In this document: positions 61,088 to 64,000 of the stretch, one piece after another
Layout of the letters: every line of letters begins with the position of its first letter
Numbering within the stretch: the stretch's first letter is position 1
Assembly (NCBI RefSeq): GCF_016918035.1
Contig: NZ_JAERWK010000021.1
Coordinates: forward strand, 140,484-204,483
DNA length: 64,000 nucleotides
Direction of reading: 5' to 3'
Origin: Nakamurella leprariae
GTDB taxonomy: Bacteria > Actinomycetota > Actinomycetes > Mycobacteriales > Nakamurellaceae
Translations under genes and position numbers: made by a program
The notes under the pieces: model-generated
The model's database searches: none
Seen by the model: the letters and a program-made list of their open reading frames with translations, nothing else
Told to the model about the DNA's origin: nothing

Positions 61088-62053
61088 GTGGTGAGCCGTC
61101 CGGCAGCGGTGCCCGGTCGGGTGTCGGTGGTGCTCCCGGTGCGGAACGCCCGGCCCTACATCGCGGACGCGCTGGCGTCGGTGACCGTCCAGGACCACCC
61201 CGACTGGGAGATCGTGGTCGTGGACGACGGCTCGGACGACGGGACCCCCGAGGTGGTGACCGGGCTGGCGGCGGCCGACCCGCGGATCCGCCTGGACCGG
61301 CAGCCCGGCCGCGGCATCGTCGCCGCCCTGAACCGTGGGCTCGGGTTGGCCACCGGCGAGTTCATCGCCCGGATGGACGGCGATGACCTCATGACGCCGG
61401 GCCGGTTGTCCGCCCAGGTCGCCCACCTGCGGGCGCACCCGTCCGTGGTCGCCGTGGGCACCGACTACGAGCTGTTCGGCGCCCTGGTCGGACGGGTGCG
61501 GACCCCACGCACCCCGGCCGCCGCCCGGGCCCGGTTGTTGTTCGGCCCGTGCATGTGTCACCCCGCCATGCTGCTGCGCCGGTCGACGCTCACCGAGCAG
61601 CTGATCGAGTACCGGGCCGGCTGGGACGGCGCCGAGGACTACCTGCTGGAGTCGGAACTCGCCGGCGTCGGTGAGCTGGCCAACCTGCCGACCGTCGGGC
61701 TGCGCTACCGGCGGCACCACCAGCAGGTCAGCAGCGCCGGCCGTGACCGGCAGCGCGAGCTGCACCTGCGCATCGCCCGGGCCAACCTGGCCGGCGCCGG
61801 GTGTTCGCAGGTGACCGACGAGCAGTTGGTGCGCTGGCTGTGGCCGACCGAGCAGGCGGGCACCACCGGCCTGAGCTACCTGCGCTCGGTCCCCGGTCTG
61901 CTGCGGACCGGCGCCCGCGCCGCGGGAGTGCCCGGCCTGCTCACCGCGGTCCAGTTGGTCCGGGAGAACCTGGCCACCCTGCGGGCCGCGAGTCGGGTGA
62001 GCGCTCGCCGTGACCGTCCCGCCGCCCCTGCTGCCACCACCGCCCCGTCCTGA
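61088..62053 (+). CDS. family 2 glycosyltransferase
   Basis: 321 residues with a GT-A fold starting almost at the N-terminus: VSVVLPVRNARPYIADALAS, IVVVDDGSDDGTPEV, GIVAALNRGLGLATGEFIAR and MDGDDLMTPGRL (DxD). A Cys/Met-containing GPCMCHPAMLLRR precedes the catalytic-base region GAEDYLLESELA. Two adjacent GTG codons (61088, 61091) are possible starts, with no clear ribosome site; it begins 4 bp after the previous stop. Probably co-transcribed with the thioesterase and the other transferase. Confidence 0.85.
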   Translation: MVSRPAAVPGRVSVVLPVRNARPYIADALASVTVQDHPDWEIVVVDDGSDDGTPEVVTGLAAADPRIRLDRQPGRGIVAALNRGLGLATGEFIARMDGDDLMTPGRLSAQVAHLRAHPSVVAVGTDYELFGALVGRVRTPRTPAAARARLLFGPCMCHPAMLLRRSTLTEQLIEYRAGWDGAEDYLLESELAGVGELANLPTVGLRYRRHHQQVSSAGRDRQRELHLRIARANLAGAGCSQVTDEQLVRWLWPTEQAGTTGLSYLRSVPGLLRTGARAAGVPGLLTAVQLVRENLATLRAASRVSARRDRPAAPAATTAPS

Positions 62054-62115
62054 TCGCGCTGTCCGAACCTGTGTCCGAACCCCTGTCTGAATCCGTTGAC
62101 CCGCAGGAACGCCTG

Positions 62116-64000
62116 ATGACCTCTGCCCCCGACCGACCCGCCGCCGTCCTGGACGAGCTGGTCGTCCCCGGTCCGACCGCCGACCTGGCCGACCGCCTGG
62201 ACGCCGTGACCGCCGCCCGGCCGGACGCGGAGGCGGTGACCTCACCGGGGGAATCCTGGACGTACGCCGAGGTCACCGCGACGGCTCGCCGCTGGGCGCG
62301 AGCCCTGCGCGGCCACCTGGCCGACGAGCCCGCGGACCGGCCGGTCGCCCTCGCCGTGGAGCCCACCGCGTCCGCCGTGGTGGCCCTGCTGGCGGTCATC
62401 CTGTCCGGCCGGCCGGTGGTGCCGGTCGACCCGATGCTGCCGGTCGAACGTGCCGCGCTGATCCGGGAGCTGAGCGGCGGCGTCCCGATGGACGTGGCCG
62501 AAGTCCGGCAGCTGGGCGAGACGGACGGGGCGCCGGAGGCCGATCTGCCGACCGCCGGGATCGACGACCCGGCCGTCATCTTCTTCACCTCCGGCTCGAC
62601 CGGGCGGCCCAAGGGTCTGGTCCACTCGCACGGCGCCTGGCTGAACCAGGCGTACGAGACTCGGCTCGCCCTGGACCTGACCCCCGACGACCGGTTGTCG
62701 CTGATCCTGCCGGTCAGCTTCGGCGCCGGGCTGGACGTGCTGTTCATGGGTCTGCTGAACGGCGCCACCGTGTGCGTGTACGACCCGCGGGTGCTCGGTG
62801 TCGGCGGCCTGCACGCCTGGCTGCAGGAACAGCGGGTCACCACCGTGCACGGCACCCCGGCGTTGCTGCGCGCGGTGCTCGACCACCTGCCCGACGGTGC
62901 CCCGATGAAAGGGGTCCGGCTGGTCACCAGTTGTGGAGAGGCGATCCACTCCAGCCAGGTCGAGGCCATCCGCGCGCGGCTCGACCCGGGCGGCCGGTTC
63001 ACCGGGGTGTCCGGGGCGTCCGAGATCGGCAACCTCGCCTTCCACCGCCTCGATCCGGACCGGCCGGTGCCGGTCGGGCTGTTGCCGGTCGGCCGACCGG
63101 CGGCCAACAAGACGATCGAGGTCGTCGACGAGGCCGGCGTCCCGGTGGTGGTCGGCGCGACCGGCGAGGTGGCCATCACCTCCCGGTTCCTGGCCCGCGG
63201 CTACTTCGGTGACCCGGAGCAGACCGCGGCCCGGTTCGTCCGGCATCCCGACGGCACCACCACCTACCGCGGGGGCGACCTGGGGCGCTGGGACGCCGAC
63301 GGGGTGCTGCACCTGCTGGGCCGGGCCGATGCCGCGGTCAAGGTTGGCGGGTACCTGGTCGAACCGGCCGAGGTCGAGGCCGCACTGCTGGCCTTCCCGG
63401 AGATCCGGGAGGCGGTGGTGTCGGCCGTCCGCCCGACCGACGCGGTCGACGGCGCCCGCACCCGGTTGCTGGCCCACGTGGTGCCGGTCGAGACCAACCA
63501 GCCGGTGACGCCCGCCTCGGTGCGTCGGGCACTGCGTGATCGGCTCCCCAGCTGGATGGTCCCGGCCGAGGTGGTGATGGTGCCGGCGCTGCCCCGCAAC
63601 GAACGCGGCAAGATCGACCGGCGCGCGCTGCCGACGCCGCCCGCGCCGGCCGCCGTCGACCCGGCGCCGGGCACGGAGACGGTGATCGCCGCGGTGTGGG
63701 CGCAGGTGCTGGGCCTGGACCGGGTCGGTGCCACCGACGACTTCTGGGCCCTCGGCGGCGACTCGCTGGCCGTCGAGGAGATGCTGGCCGGGGTCGGCAC
63801 CGCCACCGGGGTGGGCATCACCACGGCCGACGCCGCCGCCACGGCCACGGTCCGGGAACTCGCGGCGCTCGTCGACACCCGGGCCGGGGCCGCCGCCCGG
63901 GTCCGGACGGACGTCGCCGGCCGGCTCGGTCGCGTCGCCCAGGCCGCCCGGGCGCCGCGCCGCCCCCGCCGGGGGGCGCCCTCCCCCCAGCCCCCCACCC
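62116..64000 (+). CDS. adenylation domain plus carrier protein, C-terminus beyond window
   Basis: At least 628 residues, open to the end of the window. Adenylation core motifs: A3 FFTSGSTGRPKG (about 155), A5 GVSGASEIGN, A7 YRGGDLGRW, A8 GRADAAVKVGGYLVEPAEVE, A10 NERGKIDRRALP. A carrier domain follows (DDFWALGGDSLAVEEML, pantetheine Ser near 554), then a basic/Pro-rich linker (RRPRRGAPSPQPP) leading off the window. The activated acid cannot be predicted. The ATG at 62116 follows AGGA by 7 bases; an in-frame GTG at 62071 would add 15 residues (LSEP-type repeats). There is no condensation domain in view. Confidence 0.85.
   Translation, partial: MTSAPDRPAAVLDELVVPGPTADLADRLDAVTAARPDAEAVTSPGESWTYAEVTATARRWARALRGHLADEPADRPVALAVEPTASAVVALLAVILSGRPVVPVDPMLPVERAALIRELSGGVPMDVAEVRQLGETDGAPEADLPTAGIDDPAVIFFTSGSTGRPKGLVHSHGAWLNQAYETRLALDLTPDDRLSLILPVSFGAGLDVLFMGLLNGATVCVYDPRVLGVGGLHAWLQEQRVTTVHGTPALLRAVLDHLPDGAPMKGVRLVTSCGEAIHSSQVEAIRARLDPGGRFTGVSGASEIGNLAFHRLDPDRPVPVGLLPVGRPAANKTIEVVDEAGVPVVVGATGEVAITSRFLARGYFGDPEQTAARFVRHPDGTTTYRGGDLGRWDADGVLHLLGRADAAVKVGGYLVEPAEVEAALLAFPEIREAVVSAVRPTDAVDGARTRLLAHVVPVETNQPVTPASVRRALRDRLPSWMVPAEVVMVPALPRNERGKIDRRALPTPPAPAAVDPAPGTETVIAAVWAQVLGLDRVGATDDFWALGGDSLAVEEMLAGVGTATGVGITTADAAATATVRELAALVDTRAGAAARVRTDVAGRLGRVAQAARAPRRPRRGAPSPQPPT

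Overview
This window is a high-GC actinobacterial chromosome segment centred on the replication origin. The core order rsmG-jag-yidC-yidD-rnpA-rpmH / dnaA-oriC-dnaN-gnd-recF-DUF721-gyrB-gyrA-DUF3566, with parA/parB and the mutT4-DUF6049-murJ-trxB-trxA-cwlM block to the left, is the classic origin neighbourhood of mycobacteria, Frankia-like and Nakamurella-like actinobacteria. From this alone I would not go below the class Actinomycetes; a Nakamurella-type lineage is only a guess. I see no tRNA or rRNA gene, CRISPR array, insertion sequence or prophage.

Layout. 0-3.3 kb: the start of a DUF5318 gene, a PadR regulator, inositol-phosphate synthase and an M20 amidohydrolase. 3.3-8.9 kb: a two-component system divergent from a MacB-like ABC exporter. 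8.9-11.5 kb: a DksA/TraR zinc-finger protein, a secreted Cys-rich protein, an SRPBCC protein and a small membrane protein. 11.8-14.3 kb: six overlapping genes forming three tandem copies of a two-gene membrane cassette (A1-B1-A2-B2-A3-B3), which I could not match to a described system. 14.3-17.4 kb: leuS behind an apparent leucine-codon attenuator with a leaderless 11-residue leader peptide. 17.4-21.9 kb: SdpI-like, YqgE, MFS and CCA-adding genes. 21.9-32.4 kb: mutT4, DUF6049, murJ with a pseudokinase, trxB-trxA behind a SigR/SigH-type promoter, and cwlM. 32.4-35.9 kb: GNAT, aminotransferase and a Ddl-like ATP-grasp gene. 36-38.1 kb: parB and parA, followed by about 2.1 kb that looks non-coding and, together with the 5' end of parA, carries five parS sites. 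40.2-44 kb: the rsmG-to-rpmH operon on the minus strand. 44-57 kb: dnaA, oriC, dnaN and the gyrase region on the plus strand. 57-64 kb: a universal stress protein, DoxX, and a small cluster (thioesterase, two family-2 glycosyltransferases and an adenylation-carrier protein that runs off the end) whose promoter, like that of doxX, contains a good match to the iron-regulator DtxR/IdeR box.

How the genes work together. The centre replicates and segregates the chromosome: DnaA, oriC, DnaN, RecF, gyrase, ParA, ParB and parS. The flanks build the envelope: YidC/YidD insertion, MurJ flippase, CwlM regulator and a Ddl-like ligase. They also buffer redox (thioredoxin) and supply translation (leuS, CCA enzyme, L34, RNase P). 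Several genes appear to be leaderless, with a TAnnnT hexamer 6-7 bases before the start codon. Apart from the two cassette arrays just named (membrane cassettes at 12-14 kb, carrier-protein cluster at 59-64 kb), the gene content is ordinary core genome; the regulatory signals are the more informative part.
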